Counted from the stretch's first letter, positions 17,185 through 27,581 are shown. The stretch: 64,000 nucleotides of DNA from Agrobacterium tumefaciens (GCF_009649785.1 NZ_WJOK01000022.1:1-64000); one strand, 5' to 3'. The notes: generated from the letters alone by a model not told the origin. Program-made: numbers and translations.

Positions 17185-17835
17185 ATGAGCGCGTCCATTG
17201 CAAGATATCTCAAGGATTTCGGTGACGTGCAGCCCGCGGGACTGACGTTCGGCGAACCGTTGGCGGATGTCGACGGCATTTCCGGTTTTGGCGATATTGC
17301 ATCCGGTTTCGATGAATTCGAGCCGCTCGACGTCGAAAGCGAAAAACAGGCCGCCTATGCCCGTGGTCACGAGGATGCGACCCGCGAGATCACGGAGAAA
17401 ATGCAGGCCGAGCGCGAGGAGCTTCTTGCTGCTCATGCCGCAGAACTCGAAGGCTTACGTTCCGTCTATCTGGAAGAAATTGCCGTTTTCCTGTCGCTAA
17501 GGCTGCGTGAAGGCATCGATGCGATCGCGACCAATCTCAGCGAACAGACCGCCAATATCCTTGCCCCGGTTCTGACCGAAGAGCTGTCGCTGAAGGCGGT
17601 TTCGGCGCTTGCGGATGTCGTTCGCGCTTCCATGCCGGATGGCGAGGCCGTGACCCTTGTCGTGAAAGGCCCGAAAGATTTGTTTGAGCAGCTGAAGACG
17701 CAGCCGGGCTTTGAAGAAGAGACGATGAAATTTATCGAGACGGCAGATATCGACCTCTCCGTTGAGTTGGGTGAAAGCGTGTTCGTCACGCGCATGTCCG
17801 CCTGGGCGTCCAGTCTTCGCAAGGTGATGAAATGA
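17185..17835 (+). CDS. fliH: FliH-like export regulator
   Basis: The 216-residue product fits the FliH/YscL pattern. It has a variable N-terminus, then a long charged helix with alanine and glutamate heptads ([20 protein letters not shown] and onward, about residues 60-100), and a C-terminal domain ([20 protein letters not shown], then [20 protein letters not shown]). FliH holds FliI inactive and delivers it to FliN. The ATG at 17185 has a G-rich ribosome site; TTG at 17170 is an alternative. It overlaps motB by four bases, as does the unnamed ORF before motB in S. meliloti. The symbol rests on pattern and context rather than a search. Confidence 0.7.
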   Translation: MSASIARYLKDFGDVQPAGLTFGEPLADVDGISGFGDIASGFDEFEPLDVESEKQAAYARGHEDATREITEKMQAEREELLAAHAAELEGLRSVYLEEIAVFLSLRLREGIDAIATNLSEQTANILAPVLTEELSLKAVSALADVVRASMPDGEAVTLVVKGPKDLFEQLKTQPGFEEETMKFIETADIDLSVELGESVFVTRMSAWASSLRKVMK

Positions 17836-19115
17836 GTGAAGGCGAAAATCACCACCACGGCAAGAACGAGATCATCATCGTCAAACGCCACAAGGGCGGG
17901 CACGATGGCGCCCATGGCGGCGCGTGGAAGATCGCTTATGCCGACTTCATGACGGCCATGATGGCGTTCTTCCTCGTCATGTGGCTGGTCAACGCCGCAA
18001 ACGAGGAAACCAAGGCCTCGGTCGCCAGCTATTTCAATCCGATAAAGCTGTCCGATGAGAAACCCTCGTCCAAGGGGCTGGAAAAACCCGTGGACAAGGA
18101 AGAGGGCGTCGAGAAGAAAGACCAGTCCAACATAAAGGCGGAAAAGGTCACCCAGGGTTCAGCCGCCGCGACAGGTGAAGACCTGACCTCGCAGACCGGG
18201 GAGCAGTCGAACTTCTCCGAAGCGGACTTTTTCGAGAATCCCTATTCCGTTCTGGCGGAAATTGCCCAGCAGGTCGGGCAGCAGGCCAATGTCAGCGCCA
18301 AGGGCGAAGGTGGTGCTGCCGATTCCGGCCCGGCGACGGGTGCGAGCGGCGGTGAGGCTTACCGCGATCCCTTCGATCCCGATTTCTGGACCCAGCAGGT
18401 GAAGATCACACGTGCGGACCAGCAGCAAAATCCGGTCGAACAGCAGCAATCTGCCGAGAACAAGCAGCAGGACGCTGCCAAGGATAATGAAGCGGTTGCG
18501 GCTAAATCGTCTCAGCAGCCAGCCGATGGTGCAGATCACGGCAAGGCCATGGAAGTCGCCGCCGTGGTGCCGCAGCAGCGGCCGGGTGCCGCAGAGCAGG
18601 CAGCACTTACGCAGCCTCAGCCGGAGCAGCAGCAAGGTACTGCTGCGCAGAAGGAAGAGGCCAAAGAGCTGCGCCAAGAGATCGAGAAGCAGATATCCGG
18701 CATCAGCGGCAAGCTCGCCGAAGGTCTGGTGGTGACGCCCGCCGAAGGCGGATTGCTGTTGACCATTTCCGACCAGACGGAAACGCCGATGTTCAATGTT
18801 GGATCGGCTGTGCCCCGCGGCGAAATGGTCCTGGCCATGGAGAAGATCGGCAAGTTGCTTCAGGAGCGTGGCGGCAGCGTGGTGATCCGCGGCCATACCG
18901 ATGGACGCCAGTTCAAGGGTGAGGCCAATGACAATTGGCGGCTTTCCATGGACCGCGCGCATAGCGCCTATTACATGCTGGTTCGCGGCGGCCTGTCGGA
19001 AGAGCGGGTGAAACAGGTTTCGGGTTTTGCGGATCGCAGATTGCAGGTGCCGGCAGACCCGCTGGCGAATGCGAACCGCCGTATCGAAATCCTGCTTGAG
19101 GCCGATCGGGGGTGA
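17832..19115 (+). CDS. motB: Flagellar stator subunit MotB
   Basis: MotB anchors the stator to peptidoglycan. Residues 31-55 form the membrane plug with the proton-carrying Asp38 ([20 protein letters not shown]). The C-terminus (about 300-427) is an OmpA-like domain with [20 protein letters not shown] and [10 protein letters not shown]. The intervening linker (about 65-290) is very Gln/Ala/Glu-rich, giving 427 residues against about 308 in E. coli. The start overlaps fliH. In rhizobia MotC acts on this long periplasmic part, and motC follows with a GTGA overlap. Confidence 0.95.
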   Translation: MSEGENHHHGKNEIIIVKRHKGGHDGAHGGAWKIAYADFMTAMMAFFLVMWLVNAANEETKASVASYFNPIKLSDEKPSSKGLEKPVDKEEGVEKKDQSNIKAEKVTQGSAAATGEDLTSQTGEQSNFSEADFFENPYSVLAEIAQQVGQQANVSAKGEGGAADSGPATGASGGEAYRDPFDPDFWTQQVKITRADQQQNPVEQQQSAENKQQDAAKDNEAVAAKSSQQPADGADHGKAMEVAAVVPQQRPGAAEQAALTQPQPEQQQGTAAQKEEAKELRQEIEKQISGISGKLAEGLVVTPAEGGLLLTISDQTETPMFNVGSAVPRGEMVLAMEKIGKLLQERGGSVVIRGHTDGRQFKGEANDNWRLSMDRAHSAYYMLVRGGLSEERVKQVSGFADRRLQVPADPLANANRRIEILLEADRG

Positions 19116-20389
19116 GTGTGACGAAATCCTCGAAACGTTGGGTTTTTCTTGCGGCGACACTGTGTGGTCTCGGTGCCGAACCGGCGAAGGTTTTTGCGCA
19201 ATCGCAAGACAACCTCATGCCCTATGCCATGTTGCGCTCCCTGCAGTTCGTGCAGGATTCCGTCACCATGGGAGACCATTCGGCAACCGAAATGCAGCGG
19301 TTTCTGCTCCAGACGATCGACGAGCGGCTTAAGAGCGCACCTTCGGCGATCTTCAAGGATCCGCGCAATGTTGATGCGGCGCTTGTCTACGCGATGAGCG
19401 GCGGCAATCCGGCCACGCTCGAATTGCTCGTCGCGCGGGACGTGGACGGCAATTTCGACAGCCGCGTCGCCGATATTCTGCGCAAATATCTGTCCGGCAA
19501 GGGAACGCTGGTCGCCCAGAGCATCGCGGCCATGGTGCCCGAGTATCGCGGCACGAGAATTGGCGCCTATCTTGCACTGATCGGCGGCAATGTGACGATC
19601 CCCCGCGATCCGGTGGCTGCCCTCGGTTTCTATGACATAGCCCGGCTCGAAGCGCCCGGTACCATCGTGGAGGAGGCTGCACTCCGCCGCTCGCTTGCTA
19701 TCGCCGTTGAAGACGGCGATGCCGGGCGTGGCGTCGAATATGCACAGCGTTACGCGCGGCGGTTCCTGCATTCGCCCTATGCCAGCCAGTTCGCGGACCT
19801 TCTGGTCTCACTTGTGGTCAAACGTGTCGATTCCATCGGGCACGACACGATAGAGGAAACATTCGCCATGATGGACGCGGAGAGGCAGAAGGAAGCTTAT
19901 CTGCGCCTGTCCCGTCTCGCGGCGATCAGCGGCAAGGATTCGCTGGCGCGCATGGCGGCGTTGAAGGCGAAAGCGCTGTCGCCGGATATGCCGGACCAGC
20001 CGCAAGTTCAGGCAAATCTCTATGAAAGCCTTTCCAATATCGGCACGCCCGATGTGGTGAGCGCGATTGAAACAATCGGGCAAATTCCCGAGGCCCAGCT
20101 TTCGGATCGCGACAGGGCCCTGCGGGACGCGGCAAGGGCAATCGCCGACCAGGTGGTTCGTCCGCCTTCCCCGCAGCCTGGCGCCGATCCCGGTGTCACG
20201 GCAGGGCAGGGGGCCGGGTCGGGCGCGCCCGCGAATGAGGCGGCCAGTGCCGAGACCAAGGGCATATGGAGAGTTGAAAACCACAAGGCTGAGGATGAGG
20301 GCGAGAACGTCCGGCAACTCGTGACGAGCGGCCGCAGTAAGCTCGATGAAATCGACAGCCTTTTGAAGAAAGGCGAGGGGGCACCATGA
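19112..20389 (+). CDS. motC: Periplasmic motility protein MotC
   Basis: MotC is a rhizobial periplasmic protein required for MotB function. The 425-residue product starts at GTG overlapping the motB TGA. It has a signal peptide (about residues 1-29, ending KVFA), a large helical middle ([20 protein letters not shown] and onward, about 60-330) and a Pro/Ala/Gly-rich tail. Its folding partner MotE is encoded at 2029-2565. The order motB-motC-fliK matches S. meliloti. Confidence 0.92.
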   Translation: MSVTKSSKRWVFLAATLCGLGAEPAKVFAQSQDNLMPYAMLRSLQFVQDSVTMGDHSATEMQRFLLQTIDERLKSAPSAIFKDPRNVDAALVYAMSGGNPATLELLVARDVDGNFDSRVADILRKYLSGKGTLVAQSIAAMVPEYRGTRIGAYLALIGGNVTIPRDPVAALGFYDIARLEAPGTIVEEAALRRSLAIAVEDGDAGRGVEYAQRYARRFLHSPYASQFADLLVSLVVKRVDSIGHDTIEETFAMMDAERQKEAYLRLSRLAAISGKDSLARMAALKAKALSPDMPDQPQVQANLYESLSNIGTPDVVSAIETIGQIPEAQLSDRDRALRDAARAIADQVVRPPSPQPGADPGVTAGQGAGSGAPANEAASAETKGIWRVENHKAEDEGENVRQLVTSGRSKLDEIDSLLKKGEGAP

Positions 20390-21741
20390 TCGACGCAACC
20401 ATCAACGCGATAGTGAATGCGCCATATAACGATCCGCGCGCTGGCAGCGCCAGTGTGAGGGACGACGCCAAAGGCGGAAGTTTCGGCGACACCCTCGCGA
20501 CGGTCAGGGAAGAGCGCCCGCCGCAGGCAACGCATTCGCGTCATCAGCAGGAAGCGGGATCGGCTGAGGAGCAGAATGTGCAACCGGATGACGATGCTGA
20601 AAAGACGGATGTGCCGGTCAAGCGGCCTCCGAGCTTCCTGAACGTGATCGTCAAGGACCATTCCGGAGAAGGCCATGGTCACGAGGCGCTGGCGGAGCTT
20701 CAGAATGCGATTAAGACGGCGCACACATCGCCTGAAAACGGCAAACCTGGCAAGAAGGTCAAGGACGCCGACAAGGAGAGCCAGACGGCGGCGGATGCAA
20801 TCGATCCGAAGCTGGCAGAGCTGCAGACGCTCACGGCCAATGTCGGCGATATCGTGACAGCCAAGACGCCCCTTGAGGAAATTGCGCAGGCGATTGCCGG
20901 TAAGGCCGATGTCAAATCCGAAAAGGTTGAAACTGTCAGGGGTAAGGCTGAGCCTCTGGCGAAGGACATGCACGCACGGACCGAGCTTGCCGGAAACGAA
21001 GCCGGATCCGGATCGGGCACTGAAGGCGACGCCTCGGCATTCCGCTTCGCATCTCCTCGTTCCGGCACAGCCCGCGCTCTCGATATGAGTACGGTTCAGC
21101 GGGATGGCCGCGTCGAGTTCGATGCCCGGGAAAGCAGCGGCAAGGCGACCGAGACGATTACGGTTCTCGATTCGCGGCGGTTCATTGGTCTGGCACCTTC
21201 ATCCAACGCCTCGGCTCTGACTGGCCTCATCGCCAATGATTCTGAATGGGTTAGCGCCATGCAGCCCGGCTCGTCGCTGTCCAATGAGGCGGCCCAGAGC
21301 AGTACCGGCAAAGTCGTCCATACGCTGAAGCTGCACATGACGCCGATCGAGCTGGGATCGGTGACGATGTCGTTGCGTCTTGCCGGCGATGAGCTTGCCG
21401 TTCACATGACGGTGGAGAACGTGGCCGCCTACAAAAAGCTTCAGCAGGACAGCAAGAGCATCCTCGATGGCCTCAAGGCGCAGGGTCTGACGGTCGATAA
21501 CATCACCATCAGCATTGCTTCTTCTGACAAGAGTGACCAAACGGGCACACAAGCCAACAATCAGCAAAATCAGCAGGCGCAGCAGCAAGGCCAACAGGCC
21601 GCCGCAGGGCGCAACCGTGACGAGTCCGGCACACGCGGCGGACGGCAGGGCAATGGTGATAATTTGGGGGTGCATAATGAAGGCATGGATGGCGCTCTTG
21701 GCTCTGCCCGCACTTCTGCTGACAACGGCGTTTACCTCTGA
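20386..21741 (+). CDS. fliK: Hook-length control protein FliK (formerly MotD)
   Basis: In S. meliloti the third gene of this operon, first named motD, was reassigned as the hook-length regulator FliK. The 451-residue protein has a long charged, low-complexity N-terminal ruler-like region (about 1-310) and a C-terminal Flg_hook domain. That domain contains HTLKLHMTPIELGSVTMSLR and LKAQGLTVDNITISI. A Gln-rich tail (QANNQQNQQAQQQGQQ) follows. ATG overlaps the motC stop. Its last 65 bases overlap the lytic transglycosylase start. It acts with FlhB to switch export specificity. Confidence 0.88.
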   Translation: MIDATINAIVNAPYNDPRAGSASVRDDAKGGSFGDTLATVREERPPQATHSRHQQEAGSAEEQNVQPDDDAEKTDVPVKRPPSFLNVIVKDHSGEGHGHEALAELQNAIKTAHTSPENGKPGKKVKDADKESQTAADAIDPKLAELQTLTANVGDIVTAKTPLEEIAQAIAGKADVKSEKVETVRGKAEPLAKDMHARTELAGNEAGSGSGTEGDASAFRFASPRSGTARALDMSTVQRDGRVEFDARESSGKATETITVLDSRRFIGLAPSSNASALTGLIANDSEWVSAMQPGSSLSNEAAQSSTGKVVHTLKLHMTPIELGSVTMSLRLAGDELAVHMTVENVAAYKKLQQDSKSILDGLKAQGLTVDNITISIASSDKSDQTGTQANNQQNQQAQQQGQQAAAGRNRDESGTRGGRQGNGDNLGVHNEGMDGALGSARTSADNGVYL

Positions 21742-22255
21742 AAACGCCTCCGCTTCGGCAACGTCAGGTGTCTGTGAAAGGGAAATTCAGTCCGCCGCCC
21801 GCAAATACGGCGTGCCGGAGGGAATTCTCTATTCTGTCGGCCTGACCGAGACCGGTCGCAAGGGTCGGCTTGACCCCAACGCCATGAATATTGAGGGAAA
21901 ACCGGTATTTGCCTCCTCCACCGAGGAGGCATTGACCACTTTCGAGACGGCAAAGCGCAACGGCGCCAAGCTGATCGACCTGGGATGCATGCAGATAAAC
22001 CACTATTTCCATGGCGAAAACTTCACATCCGCGCGTGAAATGTTCGATCCGCGCCGCAATGTCGAATATGCCGCCATGTTCCTGCGCAATCTCCACAACA
22101 GGCACGAAACCTGGACCATGGCGGTCGCCCGCTATCATGCCGGGCCCAACAACGACCCGGCTCAAAAGAAATATGTCTGCCGGGTGATCGCCAATCTGGT
22201 GGCGACGGGCTACGGAAAATGGACCGCCAACGCGAAAAATTTCTGCGACGGATAA
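21677..22255 (+). CDS. Secreted lytic transglycosylase of the flagellar operon
   Basis: This is a soluble lytic transglycosylase (SLT family) likely to open peptidoglycan for rod passage. The 192-residue product has a signal peptide (about residues 1-25) and the SLT core. The putative catalytic Glu is residue 58 in SVGLTETGRKG, followed by LGCMQINHYFH and MAVARYHAGPNN. Cysteines at 33 and in LGCMQ may pair. The start ATG at 21677 has a GGGGG ribosome site 8-12 bases upstream and lies inside fliK in another frame. The FlgJ-type rod-binding partner is a separate gene at 32354-32911, so rod binding and wall hydrolysis are split. Confidence 0.9.
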   Translation: MKAWMALLALPALLLTTAFTSENASASATSGVCEREIQSAARKYGVPEGILYSVGLTETGRKGRLDPNAMNIEGKPVFASSTEEALTTFETAKRNGAKLIDLGCMQINHYFHGENFTSAREMFDPRRNVEYAAMFLRNLHNRHETWTMAVARYHAGPNNDPAQKKYVCRVIANLVATGYGKWTANAKNFCDG

Positions 22256-22537
22256 CAACCATCGATTGTTTTGATGCGATCAAGGACTCGCAATTTGAAA
22301 TGTGGCGAGAGAAAGCCCTAAAAAAGGCGCCGCAAGCGATTTTTTCGGATTTTTGAAATTTTTACACAAAAATTTTGTACCGTATATGGTTAACAACCAC
22401 TATATATAGATCAAATCGGCACAAAATGGTTAATCAATTATTAATAACTATCGATGATTTCCTACAGTTGTCGCTGAATCCCCCGATTCGTACCAATGCC
22501 GCATTGGAAAACACCACACTGATTCGGAGGCGGACGA
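22256..22537 (+). promoter_or_regulatory. AT-rich leader and promoter region of rem
   Basis: This 282-base gap is unusually AT-rich for the window and has no ORF. A sigma70-like promoter is visible: TTTACA (22361-22366), 16 bases, TATATG (22383-22388), leaving a leader of roughly 140 bases. CGCAAG at 22331-22336 matches the flagellar motif, and an AAAATTTT inverted pair surrounds the -35 box. In S. meliloti rem is controlled by VisNR and MucR and by itself, which could explain the A/T tracts and CGCAAG; this is inference. GGAGG precedes the rem ATG. Confidence 0.5.
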
Positions 22538-23209
22538 ATGATCGTAGTGGTTGATGAGCGCGAGCTCGTTAAAGACGGCTATACTTCTCTATTTGGGCGT
22601 GAGGGCATCCCCTCGACCGGTTTCGATCCGGTCGAATTCGGGGAGTGGGTCTCGACGGCAGCGGACAGCGATCTGGCGGCCGTAGAGGCATTCCTGATCG
22701 GTCAGGGCGACCGGAGCTTCTCCTTGCCGAAGGCGATCAGGGATCGCACGACGGCACCGGTGATCGCGGTCAGCGACCAGCCCTCGCTGGAATCGACTCT
22801 GGCGCTGTTCGACAGCGGCGTCGATGACGTCGTGCGCAAGCCGGTTCACCCCCGTGAAATCCTTGCGCGTGCGGCGGCGATCCGTCGCCGCCTGCAGGTT
22901 ATCTCGAATTTCACCGATGCGGGACCGATCCGGGTTTTCTCCGACGGTCGTGATCCCGAAGTTGGTGGCGAGGTCTTTGCCTTGCCGCGGCGCGAGCGCC
23001 GCATCCTTGAATATTTGATTGCCAATCGCGGACGCCGCGTTTCTAAGGCGCAGATTTTCAATGCCATCTACGGCATCTTCGATGATGACGTCGAAGAGAA
23101 CGTCGTGGAAAGCCATATCAGCAAGCTGCGCAAGAAGCTTCGCAAGAAGCTCGGCTACGATCCGGTCGATTCCAAGCGTTTCCTCGGTTACAGCATTGAT
23201 TGGCAATAA
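22538..23209 (+). CDS. rem: Rem, OmpR-like activator of flagellar genes
   Basis: Rem activates motility genes during exponential growth in S. meliloti. The 223-residue protein has an N-terminal receiver-like domain (1-118) and a C-terminal winged helix (about 135-223) with [20 protein letters not shown] and [15 protein letters not shown]. The receiver keeps the acidic pair (D6, E7) and KP (in VVRKPVHP). At the phosphoacceptor position it has Glu50 (DLAAVE) instead of Asp, so it is probably active without phosphorylation. No histidine kinase is nearby. It stands alone between the fliK-transglycosylase end and flgE. Confidence 0.9.
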   Translation: MIVVVDERELVKDGYTSLFGREGIPSTGFDPVEFGEWVSTAADSDLAAVEAFLIGQGDRSFSLPKAIRDRTTAPVIAVSDQPSLESTLALFDSGVDDVVRKPVHPREILARAAAIRRRLQVISNFTDAGPIRVFSDGRDPEVGGEVFALPRRERRILEYLIANRGRRVSKAQIFNAIYGIFDDDVEENVVESHISKLRKKLRKKLGYDPVDSKRFLGYSIDWQ

Positions 23210-23260
23210 TATTCATTCATCCGCGTGGTCTTTTTCAAACGCGGTATTTCAGACAGCTTC

Positions 23261-23267
23261 ACGCAAG
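23261..23267 (+). promoter_or_regulatory. ACGCAAG motif before flgE
   Basis: TTCACGCAAGCCA is identical to the copy before motA. It lies 47 bases before the flgE ATG, in the 104-base gap after rem, and is followed by TTTACC 9 bases later. This is a strong candidate element for the flgE-flgK-flgL-flaF-flbT-flgD-fliQ unit. Confidence 0.55.
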
Positions 23268-23313
23268 CCAAACGCTTTACCTTCTCCCTGAAGATGACCA
23301 CGAGGGTTTTTGA

Positions 23314-24594
23314 ATGAGTATTTTCGGCACTATGCGAACCGGTGTGTCCGGCATGAATGCACAGGCTAACAAGCTGGGAACCGTTGGCGACAACATCGCC
23401 AACGCAAGCACCACCGGCTACAAGCGCGCATCGACGTCGTTCTCCTCGCTCGTTCTGCCCTCCTCGTCGGGCAGCTATGCCTCCGGCGGCGTGCAGTCCA
23501 ACGTTCGCTACAGCATTTCAGAGCAGGGCAACCTGTCCTACACCACGTCGAGCACCGATCTTGCCATTCAGGGCAACGGTTTCTTCGTGGTTCAGGATGG
23601 TGGCGGCACGCCTTATCTCACACGTGCCGGCTCGTTCGTGAAGAATGCGGAAGGCTACCTGGAAAACGCAGCGGGCTTCCAGCTGATGGGTTACCCCTAC
23701 GGGGCAAATGCGCCAGCTGCCGTCGTCAACGGCTTTACCGGCCTTGAGGCCGTCAACGTCAATAATTTCGGCCTGACAGCATCGCCCTCCACGCAGGGCA
23801 GCTTCCCGGCCAACCTCAATCGCGATGAAGCCGCTGTTGCGGCGGGCTCGCGTCCGAGCGACAACCTTGCAACATCGACGATCGGTAACAAGACATCGTT
23901 GACGGCGTACGACAGCGGTGGCGCGAAGGTTCTCTACGATTTCTATTACACCAAGACCGGCGCCAATACCTGGGAAGTGGCAGTCTATCGTCAGGACCAG
24001 TCGACCAATGGCGGCTTCCCTTACACGGCGACCCCAGCAGCGAACCTTGTCAAGGAATCAGTCACGCTGGCATTCGACCCGGCGACCAATAAGCTCACAC
24101 CTACCTCTCCAAAGTCGATCACCATCAACGACACGGTCAGCGGCGTCCCGCAGGCAATAAGTATCGACCTGTCCGACATGTCGCAGTTCTCGACGAAGTT
24201 CACGCCCGGCACCGCGATCCTGAACGGTAACGGCCCGAGCCAGATCAAGGACGTGGAAATCGGCAAGGACGGCGTAGTGACTGCAGTCTATCAGGATGGT
24301 GGCCGCCGCAACATCTACCAGCTGGCGGTTGCCACGGTGCCGAGCGTCGACAACCTCTCCCCTCAGAACGGCAACGTTTATCTGCCGAGCAACGAGTCGG
24401 GCGTCGTCACCATCGGTTTCCCGCAGACGGGCAGCTTCGGTTACATCCAGAAGGGTGCGCTTGAGGGCTCGAACGTCGATATCGCCAGCGAACTCACCGA
24501 TATGATTGAATCCCAGCGTATCTATACAGCGAATTCGAAAGTCTTCCAGACCGGGTCGGATTTGATGGATGTCCTGATCAATCTGAAGAGATAG
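23314..24594 (+). CDS. flgE: Flagellar hook protein FlgE
   Basis: FlgE builds the hook. The 426-residue protein has the N-terminal motif TVGDNIANASTTGYKRAST, the hook-specific block TDLAIQGNGFFVVQDGGGTP, a large central domain (about 150-340) and the C-terminal helix (SNVDIASELTDMIESQRIYT, then ANSKVFQTGSDLMDVLINLK). Length and order are typical. flgK follows after 22 bases. Confidence 0.97.
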   Translation: MSIFGTMRTGVSGMNAQANKLGTVGDNIANASTTGYKRASTSFSSLVLPSSSGSYASGGVQSNVRYSISEQGNLSYTTSSTDLAIQGNGFFVVQDGGGTPYLTRAGSFVKNAEGYLENAAGFQLMGYPYGANAPAAVVNGFTGLEAVNVNNFGLTASPSTQGSFPANLNRDEAAVAAGSRPSDNLATSTIGNKTSLTAYDSGGAKVLYDFYYTKTGANTWEVAVYRQDQSTNGGFPYTATPAANLVKESVTLAFDPATNKLTPTSPKSITINDTVSGVPQAISIDLSDMSQFSTKFTPGTAILNGNGPSQIKDVEIGKDGVVTAVYQDGGRRNIYQLAVATVPSVDNLSPQNGNVYLPSNESGVVTIGFPQTGSFGYIQKGALEGSNVDIASELTDMIESQRIYTANSKVFQTGSDLMDVLINLKR

Positions 24595-24616
24595 TAATTC
24601 TCACGAGGACAAATGA

Positions 24617-26095
24617 ATGTCGCTCACGTCAGCAATGAATACTGCGCAGTCGATCTTCAACAATACAGGTAAGCAGACGGACGTTACTTCGAAAAACATT
24701 GCCAATGTGGGTAATGCGAACTACGTCAAGCGAACCGCCATTCTCGGCACGACCATGTCAGGTGCAAGTATTGTCGCCAACGGCCGTGCCCAGAATGAGA
24801 GCCTCCTGAGGCAGACGATCTCCAGTGCATCCCTCGCTTCCGGCCAGAAAACCGTTCTGACCGGGCTCGAGGAGATGAAAAGCCTTTTCGGCGGCAACGA
24901 TTACGAGAGTTCGCCTGCCACCTATATGAAGGAACTGCTGAAGAGCCTTGACGGTTACGCCTCAAAGCCGAGCGATTCCGCGCTTGCTGCGACTGCGGTT
25001 ACATCAGCCGTGGACGTCGCCAATTCCCTGAACAAGGCTTCGTCCGAGTTGCAGGCGATGCGCCTGCGTGCCGACAAGGAAATGTCCCTTCAGGTCGACA
25101 AGCTGAACGGCCTGCTCGCGAAATTCGAGGAAGCCAACAACGAGGTCAAGGCGCAGACCGCGATCGGCGGCAATCCAAGTGATGCTCTCGACCAGCGCGA
25201 GACGCTGCTGAAGGACATTTCGTCCATCATCGGGATCAATGTCGTCAATCGTGAAAACAACGACGTGGCGCTCTACACGGCGGATGGCGCGACCCTGTTC
25301 GAAGTCGTGCCGCGCAAGGTTACTTTCAAGGCGCAGCCGGGCTACGACGCGACGGTCACGGGGAACGCGATCTACGTTGATGGCGTCGCGATCAAGGCGA
25401 GCAGCGGCAGCAACACGACAGCGGAAGGTTCGCTTCAGGGTCTGATGCAGGTTCGTGACGACCTGGCGCCAACCATGCAGAGCCAGCTCGACGAAATTGC
25501 GCGCGGCCTCATCACCATGTTTGCGGAAAAGCCGGCCAGCCCCACCAGCACGCTGCCGAAGATGCCAGGCCTCTTCACCTACGGCTCCCCTGCGGCCACA
25601 ACCATTCCGGCAAGCGGTGTTGTCTCTCCCGGGCTCGCTGCGAGCATTACCGTCAACCCTGCGTTAATTATTTCCAAAGGTGGAAACCCGGAATTGTTGC
25701 GCGACGGCGGTATCAACGGTACCGCTTATGTAATCAACAGCACAACTTCAGGCGGAACCGGGTTTTCCGCACTGATCGACAGCTATGTCACTGCTTTTGA
25801 CGCGCCCATGAATTTTGCCGCGTCGACACGTATCGATACGAATACAAGCATCCTGAAATACGGCACCAACTCGGTGGGGTGGCTCGAACAGGAACGATCC
25901 GGCGCAACTTCGGCAAACGAAGCGAAAAGCGCGCTCTATGAGCGCTCCGCCACCTCCTATTCGAACAATACTGCCGTCAGCCTGGATGAGGAGCTTTCGC
26001 TGCTCATGGATATCGAGCAATCCTACAAGGCCGCCACGAAGCTGGTGACCACCATCGACGACATGCTCAAGTCGCTGATGGATATGGTGAGGTAA
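24617..26095 (+). CDS. flgK: Hook-filament junction protein FlgK (HAP1)
   Basis: FlgK links hook to filament. The 492-residue product has the rod/hook-family N-terminus (TDVTSKNIANVGNANYVKRT), a helical region with LKSLDGYASKPSDSALAATA and LDQRETLLKDISSIIGINVV, and a C-terminal helix (VSLDEELSLLMDIEQSYKAA, then MLKSLMDMVR). Order flgE-flgK-flgL is conserved. flgL starts 3 bases after its stop. Confidence 0.96.
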   Translation: MSLTSAMNTAQSIFNNTGKQTDVTSKNIANVGNANYVKRTAILGTTMSGASIVANGRAQNESLLRQTISSASLASGQKTVLTGLEEMKSLFGGNDYESSPATYMKELLKSLDGYASKPSDSALAATAVTSAVDVANSLNKASSELQAMRLRADKEMSLQVDKLNGLLAKFEEANNEVKAQTAIGGNPSDALDQRETLLKDISSIIGINVVNRENNDVALYTADGATLFEVVPRKVTFKAQPGYDATVTGNAIYVDGVAIKASSGSNTTAEGSLQGLMQVRDDLAPTMQSQLDEIARGLITMFAEKPASPTSTLPKMPGLFTYGSPAATTIPASGVVSPGLAASITVNPALIISKGGNPELLRDGGINGTAYVINSTTSGGTGFSALIDSYVTAFDAPMNFAASTRIDTNTSILKYGTNSVGWLEQERSGATSANEAKSALYERSATSYSNNTAVSLDEELSLLMDIEQSYKAATKLVTTIDDMLKSLMDMVR

Positions 26096-26098
26096 TAG

Positions 26099-27202
26099 AT
26101 GAAAACGTCCTTCATTTCATCGCTGGCGATGCAGAACAGCATGCGCAGCACCATCCTCAAGGCCCAGCTTGAGATGACGAACCTCAATACCGAGCTGACC
26201 ACGGGCAAACATGCGGACCTGGGCGTGACGCTGGGTGCCAACACGGCCCGCAGTCTTGACCTTAATCGCGATGTCGATCGTCTCTCTTCGCTCGTCAGCG
26301 TCAATTCTATCGCCACGCAGCGCCTCAAGTCCTCTCAGGCGGCACTTGATGGCATGGCAAAGGCCGCCCAGGAAATTCAGAAGGTTCTTGTTCCGAATAC
26401 CAGCAGCGCAGCACCAACGCTGGCAACGGTCGCCAAAACCATTTCGAATGCGTTCAACACCTTCACCGGTTTTGCCAATACGGCAGTCAGTGGCGAATTT
26501 CTGTTTTCCGGTATCAATACGGATGTGAAGCCTATCGACGACTACTTTGCCGAAGGATCGACGCTGAAGGCAGCCTATGAGGTTGAGCTGAACGCGTTCA
26601 TGGCGGCACAGACACCTGCGGTCGGTAACATTGCCGACCTGTCCAAGGATCAGGCCGCGGCGTTCATGACCCGTATCGAAGGCGTGTTCAACGGTACTAC
26701 GCCGGTTACGAACCCACCGCACAGCGATCTGACGGCCGGCCAGAATTACGATTTCTGGACGACCTATGGGTCGAAGGCGAGCGACACGAACATGACGAGC
26801 CGCATCAGCCAGAACGAGGTGGTCGAGACATCGACCAACAGCAACTCGCAGGGCATGCGTTATTTCGCGATGACAGCAATGACGGCGATGACGTTCCTTG
26901 ATGACAAGGTCCCAAGCGACGTTCGTGAATTGGTGGCGACCAGGTCGGTGACCAATATAGGCACGGTCATTAGTGGTTTGAACCAGCAGCAGAGCCAGCT
27001 CGGCCTTTCCGAAAGCCGTGTTTCGAAAGCGAACGACTCGCTCGCCGCCCAGAAAAAGATCATCGAGACTCATCTGCTGGATATCGAGGGGATCGATACC
27101 TACGAGGTGAAGACACGCCTGGATCTGCTCCAGCAGCAGATTGAAATTGCCTACAGCCTTACGTCGCGTCTGCAAAAAATGAGTCTGGTAAACTACCTCT
27201 GA
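26099..27202 (+). CDS. flgL: Hook-filament junction protein FlgL (HAP3)
   Basis: FlgL is the second junction protein, related to flagellin. The 367-residue product has a flagellin-like N-terminal helix (MQNSMRSTILKAQLEMTNLN then TELTTGKHADLGVTLGANTA), an inner GEFLFSGINTDVKPI block typical of FlgL, and a C-terminal helix ending SLTSRLQKMSLVNYL. It follows flgK directly and precedes flaF by 34 bases. Confidence 0.95.
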   Translation: MKTSFISSLAMQNSMRSTILKAQLEMTNLNTELTTGKHADLGVTLGANTARSLDLNRDVDRLSSLVSVNSIATQRLKSSQAALDGMAKAAQEIQKVLVPNTSSAAPTLATVAKTISNAFNTFTGFANTAVSGEFLFSGINTDVKPIDDYFAEGSTLKAAYEVELNAFMAAQTPAVGNIADLSKDQAAAFMTRIEGVFNGTTPVTNPPHSDLTAGQNYDFWTTYGSKASDTNMTSRISQNEVVETSTNSNSQGMRYFAMTAMTAMTFLDDKVPSDVRELVATRSVTNIGTVISGLNQQQSQLGLSESRVSKANDSLAAQKKIIETHLLDIEGIDTYEVKTRLDLLQQQIEIAYSLTSRLQKMSLVNYL

Positions 27203-27236
27203 TGAACAGGGGTGGCGGCAGATAAAGGATACATGA

Positions 27237-27581
27237 ATGTACCAGTTTTCCTACGCCGAAATCATGGAGGATGGTGTCGCAGACGCGAAGGATCGCGAGC
27301 GGCAGGCGTTGACAAAATCGATCGATCTACTGGTGGAGGCAAAGGATTCCTCTTCCCAGCGCCACACGATCGAAGCGCTTTTTTACACTCGACGGGTCTG
27401 GATCCGCTTCATTGAGGACCTCAAGCAGCCCGAAAACCAGCTGGCCATGGAACTCAGGGCAAATCTGATTTCGATCGCGATCTGGATTTTGAAAGAGTGC
27501 GAACTGATCCGGAAACGTCAGTCGACGAATTTCCAGGGTATAATTGACGTGACAACCATCATCAGGGATGGACTGAAATGA
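27237..27581 (+). CDS. flaF: Flagellin synthesis regulator FlaF
   Basis: FlaF is a small alphaproteobacterial protein that promotes flagellin synthesis or secretion, opposing FlbT. The 114-residue product is soluble and helical, beginning [20 protein letters not shown] and containing [20 protein letters not shown] and [20 protein letters not shown], which match the family. AAGGAT lies 7 bases before ATG 27237. Its stop overlaps the flbT start by four bases, as in Caulobacter and rhizobia. Confidence 0.94.
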   Translation: MYQFSYAEIMEDGVADAKDRERQALTKSIDLLVEAKDSSSQRHTIEALFYTRRVWIRFIEDLKQPENQLAMELRANLISIAIWILKECELIRKRQSTNFQGIIDVTTIIRDGLK

